NCBI GenBank assembly: GCA_041397525.1
Contig: JAWKWL010000003.1
Span: 496,001 to 560,000, forward strand
Length of the DNA stretch: 64,000 nt
Source of the DNA: BOKV01 sp041397525
GTDB lineage: Bacteria > Pseudomonadota > Alphaproteobacteria > Rhizobiales > Rhizobiaceae
Direction of reading: 5' to 3'
The position numbers and the translations under genes are program-made. The stretch's first letter is position 1. Each line of letters starts with the position of its first letter. Under the pieces are notes generated by a model. It searched no databases, had not been told where the DNA came from, and saw only the letters and a list, made by a program, of their open reading frames with translations. This document shows positions 28,201 to 37,260 of this stretch, piece after piece.

Positions 28201-28748
28201 ACGACCTGATTGAGGCTATCCGGCGCCTGCGTCAGGGTATCCAGAGCCTGAACAAGGAAGGCCGGGAACGCCTGCTTGAGGCATTTGAAGTGGTCAATGC
28301 GCAGTTCCAGCGGCTGTTCACCCATCTGTTCGGAGGCGGTACCGCGGAACTACAACTCGTCGAATCCGACGACCCGCTGGAAGCGGGCCTCGAAATCCTC
28401 GCCCGCCCGCCCGGCAAGCGCCCGCAGACCATGACGCTGCTTTCCGGCGGTGAGCAGGCATTGACCGCGATGGCGCTGATTTTTGCGGTATTCCTTACCA
28501 ATCCGGCACCGATTTGTGTGCTTGACGAAGTGGACGCCCCGCTCGACGATCACAATGTCGAGCGCTATTGCAACCTGATGGACGAAATGGGTTCGACCAC
28601 CGATACCCGTTTTGTCATCATCACCCACAACCCGATTACCATGGCCCGGATGAGCCGCCTCTTCGGCGTGACCATGGCCGAGCGCGGTGTCAGCCAACTG
28701 GTCAGCGTTGATCTGCAAACGGCAGCCCAACTGGCAGAAGCTGTTTGA
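25290..28748 (+). CDS. smc: Chromosome segregation protein SMC
   Basis: Condensin ATPase that organises and segregates the chromosome. The 1152-residue product has the full layout: N-terminal head with Walker A GPNGCGKSN (about residues 31-39) and the Q-loop region, a long coiled coil rich in Glu, Ala, Arg and Gln, a hinge around residues 505-620 (FPSVVERIKVEPGYETALGAAL onward), a second coiled coil, and the C-terminal head with the ABC signature LLSGGEQALTAMALIF and Walker B VLDEVDAPLDDHNVERY. Length is normal. Several long antisense frames over it are codon-bias artefacts. Confidence 0.97.
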   Translation: MRFVKLRVLGFKSFVEPTEFLIEDGLTGVVGPNGCGKSNLVEALRWVMGENSYKNMRASGMDDVIFSGSGNRPARNTAEVTLFLDNSDRTAPAAFNDADELQVSRRIERESGSVYRINGKEVRAKDVQLLFADASTGARSPSMVGQGRIGELISAKPQARRALLEEAAGISGLHSRRHEAELRLRAAEQNLERLEDVVAQMESQLESLKRQARQANRYRALSAEIRQTEALLFHLRWSGAKEAEAEAQSVLAQATALAGERAEAQGNAAKQQAIIASHLPQLRDSEAKAAAALQHLVITRNQIDEEAARLTARRNELQSRQDQLDSDIAREERMVAENGSALERLAGEETELVAAGVDFSANARRVNDRLAELSARLAESETRFAELTATHASENARKAQFERTRREAGERGRRLDEQLARIDAEMKEVLGKITALDDSAGKRERVDLLENRTVDAEKDALAAEQTAEKARASEQASRAPLAEAQAELNRIETEALTLNRILNQGGQDLFPSVVERIKVEPGYETALGAALGEDLDISTDASAPVRWSMVTGSGTDPVLPAGVKSLASVVKAPAELSRRLAQIGVVDAVRGVELQKSLQVGQRLVSLQGDLWRWDGYVAGAEAPTAAAQKLAQKNRLAELDAEALDATRKLRSVEADCEEARKATVTAVEGERTARDAWRAAQKELADAREELAAAERAVNQYTSRKATLEDARNRVAADRQDNNATLAEAEAAIAAMPDISELASGLDKQRGVVAEQRSQVAQARAESESLSREAQARERRLSSIAGEMKSWRDRAENAGRQIATLKERRDACAGELAAIADAPDEIASRRRELARKIEEAEMLRKQAADRLATAETELADADKQARLALEQLSETREARARAEERLNASKERRAEVEARIREELDCHPADVLKMAELEADARLPDAGHVERQLDRLKNERERLGAVNLRADTEQSEITERRDALIAERDDLIEAIRRLRQGIQSLNKEGRERLLEAFEVVNAQFQRLFTHLFGGGTAELQLVESDDPLEAGLEILARPPGKRPQTMTLLSGGEQALTAMALIFAVFLTNPAPICVLDEVDAPLDDHNVERYCNLMDEMGSTTDTRFVIITHNPITMARMSRLFGVTMAERGVSQLVSVDLQTAAQLAEAV

Positions 28749-28770
28749 GCGGAACCGGCGGCTATCTCAC

Positions 28771-28809
28771 GCAAATTGCTGCAATTGCCATTGTCATGGG
28801 GCAATTTGC
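28771..28809. repeat. Inverted repeat between smc and ppdK
   Basis: GCAAATTGC (28771-28779) and GCAATTTGC (28801-28809) are perfectly complementary with a 21-base spacer, which itself holds another GCAATTGCC. No T run follows, so it is not a clear terminator; it may be an mRNA hairpin or a protein-binding palindrome upstream of ppdK. Confidence 0.45.
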
Positions 28810-28875
28810 CATTGGCAAAACATGCCGGAAATGGCTATCAGTTTTGTGCAATGCAATAATGGTTGGGGGTCTGTC

Positions 28876-31542
28876 ATGACGAAGTGGGTCTACACCTTTG
28901 GCGATGGCGCAGCGGAAGGGAACAGCGCGATGCGCGACCTGCTGGGTGGCAAGGGCGCGAACCTGGCCGAAATGTGCTCGCTTGGCCTGCCTGTACCACC
29001 CGGCTTTACCGTCACGACACAAGCCTGCAACCTGTATTACGCAAATGGCCGCAGTTTCCCCGAGGGCCTTGCCGAACAGACCGATGCTGCCCTTGCCCAT
29101 ATCGCAAGAGTAACCGGCCGGAATTTTGGTTCGTCCGAACGTCCGCTATTGGTGTCGGTGCGCTCCGGAGCAAGGGCCTCGATGCCGGGAATGATGGACA
29201 CGGTCCTCAATCTCGGACTCAATGACGAAACCGTGGAGGCACTGGCCCGTGAGGCTGATGACGCCCGTTTTGCCTATGACAGCTACCGCCGTTTCATCCA
29301 GATGTATGGCGATGTCGTAATGGGGGTTGACCATGACCTGTTCGAGGAAATCCTCGATCATGCCAAGGATAGCGGTGGCCATGAGCAGGACACCGATCTT
29401 TCCGCCGATGAATGGCGAACCGTCATTGCCGGATACAAGGATCTCGTGCGTCGCGAACTCGATACCGAATTCCCGCAGGATCCGCGCGAGCAGATATGGG
29501 GTGCAATTGGAGCAGTGTTCTCATCCTGGATGAACCAGCGTGCAATTACGTATCGCCGCCTGCACAACATTCCCGCCGAATGGGGAACGGCCGTCAACAT
29601 TCAGGCCATGGTCTTCGGCAATATGGGCGACACCTCCGCAACTGGCGTCGCCTTCACCCGCAACCCGTCCACCGGGGAGAACGCACTCTATGGCGAATTC
29701 CTGATCAATGCCCAGGGTGAAGATGTGGTTGCCGGTATCCGCACGCCGCAGTCGCTGACGGAAGAGGCGAGGATCAGTTCCGGTTCCGACAAGCCCTCGC
29801 TCGAAAAGGCGATGCCGGAAACCTGGCGCGAGTTTGTCGAAATTTCGCAACGGCTCGAACACCATTATCGCGATATCCAGGACATGGAATTCACCGTAGA
29901 ACGCGGCAAATTGTGGATGTTGCAGACCCGTTCGGGCAAACGGACTGCCAAGGCTGCACTTCGCATCGCTGTCGAAATGGCTGAGGAAGGGCTCATCACC
30001 CGCGAGGAAGCGGTGACGCGGATTGACCCGTCTTCGCTTGACCAGTTGCTGCATCCAACCATTGCACCGGAGGCGAAGCGTGATGTCATCGCCTCCGGCC
30101 TGCCCGCTTCTCCGGGTGCCGCGACCGGCGAGATTGTCTTCAATTCCGACGAGGCCGAAAAGATCAATGCACAAGGTCGGCCGGTCATCCTGGTTCGCAT
30201 CGAGACGAGCCCCGAGGACATTCACGGAATGCATGCCGCGCAGGGTATTCTTACCGCGCGCGGCGGCATGACCAGCCATGCCGCAGTCGTGGCTCGCGGC
30301 ATGGGCAAACCTTGCGTTTCGGGCGCAGGCGGATTGCGGGTTGACTATCAAAGCGAGGAATTCCGTGTCCTTGGCCGCGTATTCAAGAAGGGCGACACGA
30401 TCACAGTGGATGGCTCCACCGGCCAGGTTCTGGCGGGTTCCGTGCCAATGATCCAGCCGGAGCTTTCCGGCCATTTCGGCACCATCATGCAATGGGCCGA
30501 CAGCCTGCGCCGCATGAAGGTGCGCACCAATGCCGAGACGCCGGCAGATGCGCGCGCTGCCCGGTCCTTTGGAGCAGAGGGCATCGGCCTTTGCCGAACC
30601 GAGCACATGTTCTTCGACGACGAACGCATTGTTTCGGTCCGTGAAATGATCCTGTCGGATACCGAGGACGGACGCCGCAGGGCACTGGCCAAATTGTTGC
30701 CGATGCAGCGCTCCGACTTTGTCGAGCTGTTCGAGATCATGGCCGGCCTTCCAGTCTGCATCCGCCTGCTCGACCCGCCGCTGCACGAGTTCCTGCCGCA
30801 TTCGGAGGAAGAAATCGCGCAGGTTGCTGCGGCAATGGGGGTGGACGCAGAAAAACTGCGCCGTCGCACTGAAGCATTGCGTGAATTCAATCCGATGCTG
30901 GGCCATCGTGGTTGCCGTCTGGCGATTTCCTATCCCGAAATCGCGGAAATGCAGTCGCGTGCAATCTTCGAAGCGGCAATTCAGGCAGGCAAGGATACCG
31001 GTGATACGGTGGTTCCGGAAATCATGGTTCCTCTGGTCGGACTGCGTGAGGAACTCGATTACGTGAAGGCCCGCATCGATGCGATCGCGGAAGATGTGAT
31101 GCGCGAGGCCGGTCGCCGGTTTGAATATATGGTTGGCACCATGATCGAGCTTCCCCGTGCCGCGATCATGGCGCATCGCATTGCCGAAGCCGCGGAATTC
31201 TTCTCTTTCGGCACCAACGACCTGACACAGACCACTTTCGGGATTTCCCGCGACGATGCCTCATCCTTCCTGACCACCTATGAGGCCAAGGGCATCATCA
31301 AGAATGATCCTTTTGTCTCGCTGGATATCGCCGGTGTCGGTGAACTGGTGCGCATGGCAGCTGACAAGGGCAGGACAACCAGGTCCAAAATCAAGCTTGG
31401 CATTTGCGGTGAACATGGCGGCGATCCGGCATCGATCACCTTCTGCGAAAGCGTTGGCCTTGATTATGTCTCGTGCTCGCCCTTCCGTGTGCCAATTGCA
31501 CGCCTGGCTGCAGCGCAGGCAGCAATCAACGCAGCAAGCTGA
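28876..31542 (+). CDS. ppdK: Pyruvate, phosphate dikinase
   Basis: Interconverts pyruvate, ATP and phosphate with phosphoenolpyruvate, AMP and pyrophosphate. The 888-residue product is full length with the nucleotide-binding N-domain (MTKWVYTFGDGAAEGN, LLGGKGANLAEM), the phosphohistidine domain GGMTSHAAVVARGMGKPCVSG (catalytic His about 468), and the C-terminal PEP-binding barrel ending with LGICGEHGGDPAS, which holds the catalytic cysteine. ATG 28876 is used; the open frame extends upstream into smc without homology. It is convergent with the EamA transporter gene, eight bases apart. Confidence 0.96.
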   Translation: MTKWVYTFGDGAAEGNSAMRDLLGGKGANLAEMCSLGLPVPPGFTVTTQACNLYYANGRSFPEGLAEQTDAALAHIARVTGRNFGSSERPLLVSVRSGARASMPGMMDTVLNLGLNDETVEALAREADDARFAYDSYRRFIQMYGDVVMGVDHDLFEEILDHAKDSGGHEQDTDLSADEWRTVIAGYKDLVRRELDTEFPQDPREQIWGAIGAVFSSWMNQRAITYRRLHNIPAEWGTAVNIQAMVFGNMGDTSATGVAFTRNPSTGENALYGEFLINAQGEDVVAGIRTPQSLTEEARISSGSDKPSLEKAMPETWREFVEISQRLEHHYRDIQDMEFTVERGKLWMLQTRSGKRTAKAALRIAVEMAEEGLITREEAVTRIDPSSLDQLLHPTIAPEAKRDVIASGLPASPGAATGEIVFNSDEAEKINAQGRPVILVRIETSPEDIHGMHAAQGILTARGGMTSHAAVVARGMGKPCVSGAGGLRVDYQSEEFRVLGRVFKKGDTITVDGSTGQVLAGSVPMIQPELSGHFGTIMQWADSLRRMKVRTNAETPADARAARSFGAEGIGLCRTEHMFFDDERIVSVREMILSDTEDGRRRALAKLLPMQRSDFVELFEIMAGLPVCIRLLDPPLHEFLPHSEEEIAQVAAAMGVDAEKLRRRTEALREFNPMLGHRGCRLAISYPEIAEMQSRAIFEAAIQAGKDTGDTVVPEIMVPLVGLREELDYVKARIDAIAEDVMREAGRRFEYMVGTMIELPRAAIMAHRIAEAAEFFSFGTNDLTQTTFGISRDDASSFLTTYEAKGIIKNDPFVSLDIAGVGELVRMAADKGRTTRSKIKLGICGEHGGDPASITFCESVGLDYVSCSPFRVPIARLAAAQAAINAAS

Positions 31543-31550
31543 CCCGTTCT

Positions 31551-32459
31551 TCAGTGGAACTCGACCATGATTGCGCCAGTCGCGATCATGAATATGATCG
31601 CGATCCGCTTGGCGTCGATCTTCTCCCGAAAGATCAATACACCAATGCCGGTGGCAAAGATGATCGAGGTCTCGCGCAGCGCGGCTGCCTCGCCAACCTT
31701 GCCCAGGCGTGTTGCGAGCATCACGGCACCAAAACTCAAAAATGCGATCAGCGCGCCGAAAATGCCACGCACGGCCAGTTCGCCCAGGCCGGGTCTGACT
31801 TTCAACTTGCGCCAGCGCGCATATGCGATGAACGGAAACCCGAAACCGCCGATGAAGAAGAACCATGCCAGGAAGGTGAAGGGATTGCCGGCGGCGCGTA
31901 TGCCATGCGCATCCACGGTGGTATAGACGGCAATCATCACCCCGGTTGCCAGCGCCACCGCAATGGCCGCCTGCAAACCACGCGCCGAAATGCCTTCCTT
32001 CTGCTTGTCCCGGATATTGACGAGTGCCAGCGAGGCAATGGACCCCGACAGGAGCAGCAGTCCGACCCACTGGCTTGGTTCGAGGAATTCGCCAAAGGCG
32101 AACATCGCAAAGCAGGCAGTGATCAACGGTCCGGTTCCGCGCGCAATCGGATAGACCACGGTAAAGGCCCCTAGGTGAAACGACTGCGATTGCAGCCATT
32201 CGTACAACAGGTGGATGAAGTAGACTGCAACCAGTATCTGTACCAGATCGGCTGACGGCCACGGCAAGACAAACAGCGCAAAGGGTGCAGCCATCAGTGA
32301 ATAGGCAACATTGATCGCGCCGCGATTGACGAACGGGTCAATGCCGCCCTTGTTGATGGCCCCGAATATGGCGTGAGCCAAAGCTGAAAGCAGGGCGAGC
32401 GCTACAGCCAGCAACTCGCCTGCCGGTGTTCCGGCAAGGGCAACGATCTGGTCGCCCAT
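31551..32459 (-). CDS. EamA/DMT family transporter
   Basis: A 302-residue integral membrane protein with ten predicted hydrophobic segments arranged as two EamA repeats, the layout of drug/metabolite transporters. Examples are GAFTVVYPIARGTGPLITACFAMFAF in the first repeat and GAVMLATRLGKVGEAAALRETSIIF in the second. Substrates of this group include amino acids, purines and other metabolites. It starts six bases after the stop of the aminotransferase gene, so the pair is almost surely one transcript, suggesting export or import of an amine or amino acid handled by that enzyme (inference). Confidence 0.87.
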   Translation of the reverse strand: MGDQIVALAGTPAGELLAVALALLSALAHAIFGAINKGGIDPFVNRGAINVAYSLMAAPFALFVLPWPSADLVQILVAVYFIHLLYEWLQSQSFHLGAFTVVYPIARGTGPLITACFAMFAFGEFLEPSQWVGLLLLSGSIASLALVNIRDKQKEGISARGLQAAIAVALATGVMIAVYTTVDAHGIRAAGNPFTFLAWFFFIGGFGFPFIAYARWRKLKVRPGLGELAVRGIFGALIAFLSFGAVMLATRLGKVGEAAALRETSIIFATGIGVLIFREKIDAKRIAIIFMIATGAIMVEFH

Positions 32460-32465
32460 CCGGGG

Positions 32466-33854
32466 TCAGGCTTCCAGAAGCTTTTCGCGGCGGACCCATT
32501 CAAGCGCATCATTGAGGCCAAGCTCAAGCCGGTCGAACAATTCGTCCAGTTCCTGCGATGTGATGATCATCGGCGGGCAAAGTGCAATCGAATCGCCGAT
32601 AGCCCGCAGGATCAGGCCGCGTTCCTGAATGAAGCGCACAGCGACCGCGCCAACGGTCTTCTTCGGATCGAACTGCTTGCGGCTTGCCTTGTTGGCAACC
32701 ATTTCCAGCGCGCCAACCAAACCGCAATGCCGGGTTTCGCCGACCAGCGGATGCTCGCGCAAGGCATCGAGCCGCCGCTCGAATTGCGGCACTACCGATC
32801 GGACATGCTCCAGAATGTTGCGTTGCTGGTAAATCTCGATTGCCTTGACGCCGAGCGCGCAGCCGAGCGGATGGCCGCCATAGGTGTAGCCATGCCCGAA
32901 AGTTCCAAGTTTCTCGGATTGGGATTCCAATGCATCCATCATGTGGCGCGGAACCATGACGGCACCCAGCGGCGCATAGGCGCTGGTCAATTGTTTGGCA
33001 ACCGAAAGCGTGTCGGGTTCAACATTGAGCGTCGTGGATCCGAACCAGTTGCCGGTTCGGCAAAAGCCGGTAATCACCTCGTCCGCGATCATCAGGATGT
33101 CATGCTGGCGCAGGATCGGGCGGATGGCCTCGAAATAGCCCTTTGGCGGCACGATCACGCCTCCTGCCCCCATCACCGGTTCAGCGATGAAGGCGGCAAT
33201 CGTTTCCGCTCCCTCGCGCTCGATCATTGTTTCAAGCGAGGCGACAAGCCCGGCCAGAAACTCCGCTTCGCTCTCGCCGGTCTTGCCAAAACGGTAATGA
33301 TGCGGGCAGTCCGTGTGCAAAACGCGATCAACCGGCAGGTCGAAATCCATGTGGTTGTAGGGAAGCCCGGTCAGCGATGCTGCCATCACCGTCACGCCGT
33401 GATAGGCTTTGACACGCGAAATGATCTTCTTCTTGTTGGGGCGGCCAAGCGCATTATTGTAATACCATGCCAGTTTTACCTGGGTGTCGTTGGCTTCGGA
33501 ACCTGACGAGGTATAGAACACATGGCTGATCGGGACGGGCGCAATTTCCTTGAGCTTCTCTGCAAGTTCCACCGCCGGCTCAATCGTGCGCCCGGTGAAA
33601 AGGTGGTAATACGGCAATTTGTCGAGCTGCTCCTTGGCAGCCTCGACCATCTCCTTGTCGCCAAAGCCCAGTCCCGCACACCAAAGGCCCGACATGCCTT
33701 CGATATATCCGCGACCATGTGCATCGAAAATCTCGATACCCTTGCCTTCAGAAACCACCAGTGAGCCGGTCTCTTTGATCTTGTGCAGATTGGTGTAGGG
33801 ATGCAGTACGGATTGCAGGTCACGCACCTGCATGTTGGTCAGCGGATTGTTCAT
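32466..33854 (-). CDS. Class III aminotransferase (omega-amino acid/beta-alanine-pyruvate type)
   Basis: A 462-residue PLP-dependent aminotransferase of subgroup III. The motifs are YIEGMSGLWCAGLGF, the GSEANDTQVKLAWYYN phosphate-binding region, VTVMAASLTGLP, FIAEPVMGAGG, the aspartate in ILMIADEVITGFCRTG, and the PLP lysine in SVAKQLTSAYAPLGAV. Length and motif spellings fit the group acting on omega-amino acids, polyamines or beta-alanine with pyruvate as acceptor. GGAGA precedes the ATG. It is followed at six bases by a DMT transporter. The exact amine substrate is not deducible. Confidence 0.92.
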   Translation of the reverse strand: MNNPLTNMQVRDLQSVLHPYTNLHKIKETGSLVVSEGKGIEIFDAHGRGYIEGMSGLWCAGLGFGDKEMVEAAKEQLDKLPYYHLFTGRTIEPAVELAEKLKEIAPVPISHVFYTSSGSEANDTQVKLAWYYNNALGRPNKKKIISRVKAYHGVTVMAASLTGLPYNHMDFDLPVDRVLHTDCPHHYRFGKTGESEAEFLAGLVASLETMIEREGAETIAAFIAEPVMGAGGVIVPPKGYFEAIRPILRQHDILMIADEVITGFCRTGNWFGSTTLNVEPDTLSVAKQLTSAYAPLGAVMVPRHMMDALESQSEKLGTFGHGYTYGGHPLGCALGVKAIEIYQQRNILEHVRSVVPQFERRLDALREHPLVGETRHCGLVGALEMVANKASRKQFDPKKTVGAVAVRFIQERGLILRAIGDSIALCPPMIITSQELDELFDRLELGLNDALEWVRREKLLEA

Positions 33855-34004
33855 GAATGGTCTCCAGAAACTGGCGTTGCCGGTTCGCCAACGCCAGTGC
33901 CATCATAGTAACGGAATTCGGCGATGCAATCGCCAAACACAGCTTTCGCTCCTGTGCTTTTCGACGACGGTAGCGTATGAACAATGCAATTTGGAGGACA
34001 CAAC

Positions 34005-34733
34005 ATGACGGCTATGATAGCAGGCATTCTGTTTGACAAGGACGGTACACTTTTCGATTTCGAAAAGACCTTTGCACCTGCCTGTGCCCGCACTGTGCTG
34101 GAACTAGCGAGCGGAGATATTGATCTCGCCAGCCGCCTTGGCTCGTCAGTGGATTTCGATCTCGAGCACGTCAGTTTTGCGCCGAGTTCCATCGTAATCG
34201 CAGGATGCGCGGCTGACATCGGCGCTTGCTGGGCTCCGCTTCTGGATATTACCGATGATACGTCATTCCATGCCCGCATCGACACTATGTTCGAGCGCCA
34301 TTGCCGCGATACCGCGACCCTTTTTCCAACTGTAGTGCCGTTGCTGCAAAAACTGGTCGAGGCTGGAATTCCCGCGGGAATTGCCACCAATGACGCCGAG
34401 GCCAATGCCCGCTCACAGGCGCAGGCCGGAGGGATAGCCGATCACCTGTCTTTCATTGCCGGTTATGATTCAGGCCACGGTGCCAAGCCCGGTCCCGGCA
34501 TGATACTGGCTTTCGCCGACCAGTTGGGCGCGCATCCCGGCCGCATCGTCATGGTCGGCGACAGTGCGCATGACATGGCCGCAGCCCGCGCTGCCGGTGC
34601 TGTCGCTGTCGCAGTAAGCACCGGGATGGCCGAGGCCGCATTTCTCGCAAATCATGCCGACATGGTGATCGAAAGCCTAGACCAGTTGATGCAACTGCCG
34701 CTGCTCGCACCTATTGCAGCAATGGAGCGATAA
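34005..34733 (+). CDS. HAD family phosphatase (phosphoglycolate phosphatase-like)
   Basis: A 242-residue HAD hydrolase. Motif I is LFDKDGTLFDFEKTF; motif II is AGIATNDAEANARSQ; motif III is the lysine in GAKPGPGMILAFADQLG; motif IV is MVGDSAHDMAAARAAGAVAVAV. This set resembles Gph-type phosphoglycolate phosphatases. ATG 34005 is preceded by GGAGG at 33993-33997. Its 3' end overlaps the 3' end of the convergent hypothetical gene by 23 bases, so the two transcripts must overlap. Confidence 0.88.
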   Translation: MTAMIAGILFDKDGTLFDFEKTFAPACARTVLELASGDIDLASRLGSSVDFDLEHVSFAPSSIVIAGCAADIGACWAPLLDITDDTSFHARIDTMFERHCRDTATLFPTVVPLLQKLVEAGIPAGIATNDAEANARSQAQAGGIADHLSFIAGYDSGHGAKPGPGMILAFADQLGAHPGRIVMVGDSAHDMAAARAAGAVAVAVSTGMAEAAFLANHADMVIESLDQLMQLPLLAPIAAMER

Positions 34734-35112
34734 TCTTGCTGTCATTGCGGATCAGGCTCAAGACGCCGGCATAGGCAAGAGTGAAGTCGATCACCCGTTC
34801 TGGCGCTTCGTCTCCGCGCAGCAGACGCATGTTTCCCTGCTCGGGGTCGAACACGATGAACAACAGCGGACTTTCGCTTTCCTCACGACAACGGATCGCG
34901 GCAGCCTTGCCGGCAGCATCGCCGAAGAGTACCGGCGGGATCTCGAACAGCAATTCACAGCCCGCATGTTCAGCCGCGCGCCAGGCGAGTTCAAAGAACC
35001 GTTCGGAACTGTTTTCACCGCTTTCACCGTCAAGTGCTGCGCCATGCATGGCACGCTCCAGTGCTGACAGGGCGGTTGCAGAACGGGAATTGGCCGGTTC
35101 GATGGGTGTCAT
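34711..35112 (-). CDS. Hypothetical protein, 133 aa
   Basis: Not recognised. The 133-residue acidic product has no signal peptide or membrane helix. It has a stretch AALDGESGENSSERFFELAWRA, followed by CELLFEIPPVLFGD, and a beta-rich end (LLFIVFDPEQGNMRLLRGDEAPERVIDFTLAYAGVLSLI). It is judged real because the frame fills the gap between the flanking genes, starts with ATG and has alphaproteobacterial base composition. It overlaps the tail of the upstream convergent HAD gene by 23 bases. Confidence 0.6.
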   Translation of the reverse strand: MTPIEPANSRSATALSALERAMHGAALDGESGENSSERFFELAWRAAEHAGCELLFEIPPVLFGDAAGKAAAIRCREESESPLLFIVFDPEQGNMRLLRGDEAPERVIDFTLAYAGVLSLIRNDSKIIAPLLQ

Positions 35113-35284
35113 TTTCGCATCTCCGATTGGTCGCGCCGATCAGACTGCGCGGGCGGGGCGATTCTTGGGCAGAAAAAAGGTAATTCACGCCATTATTCGG
35201 CGCGTGGTGGTAGCGCTTCCAGCGGGCTGGCAAAGACGCTAGTTTGAGCTACTCCTGAAAAGTGAATCGTTTGGAGCAGCAGGC

Positions 35285-36208
35285 ATGACGGGTTATTACG
35301 AACGGAGATGGTCAGCGGCAGCGCGCTGGTGCCAGCGGCTAGCGCTGGTCTCAATTCCCTATCTGCTGCTGACCATTTTGCTACACCGCTTCGGCAAGGT
35401 GACCACGCCGCAACTTTACTGGCTGCTGTTTTTCGGACTGTTGATGTTGCTAGCGAGTCTCGCAATGGGCGTCAGGGCGCTGCTCGATCTTTGGAACCTC
35501 GGATATCGGGGTGGCAAGGCCACCATTCGCGGGGTCATGCTGTCGCTGTTGATGTTGCTGCCATTCCTGTGGCAGGGCTGGTTGGCAGTGGAAAATCCGC
35601 GCCTGGCTGACGTCTCAACCAATCCGTATGATCCTCCACAATTTGTGGAAGCTGCAAGACTGCGCGAAGCCGGCCGCAAGGACGGCATGAACATGTTCGC
35701 CTCCTATGATGCGGAATACGCGGAAAAGCTGCTCAGCGAATACCCGAAGGTTGGCTCACGACGCTACAATGCGGGTGCTGAACGGATATTGGCAGCGGTT
35801 CGCGAGCTGGTGGCCTCCCGTGGCTGGAAAATCATGGCCGAGCGCGGCATTCCGATGCCTTCTACTGCGAGCGATCCCGTTGAAGAGCAGGACCAAAATG
35901 GGGCTGCCGCACTCCCGAAAGTGACTTCGGGCAGGCCCACAAAGGCAGAAAAGTCGGCTGCGAGCGACGAGGTAACCGAATCGGGGGCGCCGCTTGATTT
36001 TGAGATTGAGGCGGAAGCAGCGACCCTTGTCTTCGGGTTCCGCCACGACATTGTCATCAAGATCGTGTCGGAAGAAGAAGCGACGCTTGTCGACATGCGT
36101 GCGGCATCCCGCTTCGGCGCCCATGATTTCGGCTCTAATGCTGCGATCATCCGCAATTTTCTGTCGGACCTCGATACGGCCTTGTTGGGCATTGCCGGTG
36201 AAGGCTGA
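35285..36208 (+). CDS. DUF1499 membrane protein
   Basis: A 307-residue protein with three hydrophobic segments in its first 105 residues (about 20-38, 45-65 and 85-103) followed by a soluble DUF1499 domain. The conserved opening NPYDPPQFVEAARLREAG is visible, with VLVDMRAASRFGAHDFGSNAAIIRNFL near the end, the most conserved part of the family (RSASRxGxxDFGxN). An acidic, low-complexity insert at residues 195-235 interrupts the domain. DUF1499 proteins are common and uncharacterised. Neighbours are a divergent hypothetical gene and a convergent MBL-fold hydrolase. Confidence 0.85.
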   Translation: MTGYYERRWSAAARWCQRLALVSIPYLLLTILLHRFGKVTTPQLYWLLFFGLLMLLASLAMGVRALLDLWNLGYRGGKATIRGVMLSLLMLLPFLWQGWLAVENPRLADVSTNPYDPPQFVEAARLREAGRKDGMNMFASYDAEYAEKLLSEYPKVGSRRYNAGAERILAAVRELVASRGWKIMAERGIPMPSTASDPVEEQDQNGAAALPKVTSGRPTKAEKSAASDEVTESGAPLDFEIEAEAATLVFGFRHDIVIKIVSEEEATLVDMRAASRFGAHDFGSNAAIIRNFLSDLDTALLGIAGEG

Positions 36209-36223
36209 GTCAGTGCCCCACCA

Positions 36224-37159
36224 TCAGGCGTTGGCGAGATATTCGCCTTCAAGCGAGGCTGGGCCGTCGCTGGCAATCACGCCCTTCTCCAGCAGGTCCT
36301 CGACATGGGCGAGTACGGAAAGTGCCGCAGCACCATGAAGACGGGGGTCGGTGTCCTTGTAGATGATCCTGACAATTTCAGGGATCGTCCTGTCGCCTGC
36401 CTTGATGCGTGAAAGGATCGCGGTTTCGCGCATCTTGCGATGCGTTCGCAATGCCCGGACGAACTCTCGTGCATTGTTCAACTGTCCGCCATGTCCTGGA
36501 AGATAACGGCTTTCATTGCGATCAAGCAGCGTTTGCAATGATGCCATATAGTTTTGCATCGAGCCGTCGGGAGGTGCAACGATTGACGTTGCCCAAGCCA
36601 TGACATGATCCCCCGAAAACAGCAAGTCTTCGCCTGCTAGCGCGAATGACATGTGGTTTTCCGTATGGCCTGGCGTGAACACCGCTTCCAGCCGCCAGCC
36701 GTCACCGTCGATCATTTCGCCATGGCTGACTGTCCTGTCGGGCTCGAATTCTCGGTCAGCTGATGCGTCCAGCGGGTTTGCTTCGCCGAGATGCAGGTCT
36801 CGCGCTGCCCTGTGTGGGCCTTCCGCCAATATGGGTGCACCGGTGATCTGCGCAAGTTTTCGGGCCAGCGGAGAGTGATCAACATGGGTGTGGGTGACGA
36901 TGATGTGAGAGACGTCGCGCCCGTTGATCGCGTTGAGCAGCGCTTGCAGGTGGCTTTCATCCATCGGACCGGGGTCAATGACCGCGACGCTCTTGCTGCC
37001 CAGTATGTAGGAATTGGTGCCGTGAAAGGTGAACGGGCCGGCATTGTTGCAGGTCACCCGCAATATGTTTTCGCCCAAAGGAACGGCTATGCCATGAAGG
37101 GGGTCGAATTCGGTACGAAAACTGATTTTCTCTTCTTTGTCTTCGCGCTCCGCCATCAT
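36224..37159 (-). CDS. MBL-fold metallo-hydrolase (LACTB2-like)
   Basis: A 311-residue metallo-beta-lactamase-fold hydrolase. The metal motif is THTHVDHSPLA (H-x-H-x-D-H), with later ligands in TPGHTENHMSF and FSGDHVMAW, then the C-terminal winged-helix-like extension typical of the LACTB2 group (HRKMRETAILSRIKAGDRTIPEIVRIIY). Relatives include nucleases and thioesterases; the substrate is unknown. Translation starts with two ATGs in tandem (37159 and 37156), with GGGAG just upstream. It is divergent from bioY. Confidence 0.9.
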   Translation of the reverse strand: MMAEREDKEEKISFRTEFDPLHGIAVPLGENILRVTCNNAGPFTFHGTNSYILGSKSVAVIDPGPMDESHLQALLNAINGRDVSHIIVTHTHVDHSPLARKLAQITGAPILAEGPHRAARDLHLGEANPLDASADREFEPDRTVSHGEMIDGDGWRLEAVFTPGHTENHMSFALAGEDLLFSGDHVMAWATSIVAPPDGSMQNYMASLQTLLDRNESRYLPGHGGQLNNAREFVRALRTHRKMRETAILSRIKAGDRTIPEIVRIIYKDTDPRLHGAAALSVLAHVEDLLEKGVIASDGPASLEGEYLANA

Positions 37160-37260
37160 TCACTCCCGCAATGCACAACATGATCCGCAACCTCGCTTGC
37201 GGTCGATCCGCATACCCAATATACCGTCATCAACCATTCTTACAGTGTTGGGAGAAAGAA

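Noticed and set aside
29521..31176. Open 551-codon frame on the minus strand opposite ppdK
   Set aside because: It is the antisense shadow of a high-GC coding gene. The product is rich in His, Arg and Gln and matches no family, while ppdK on the other strand is unmistakable.
37160..37260. BioR operator upstream of bioY
   Set aside because: No TTATnnATAA-type palindrome was found in the gap.
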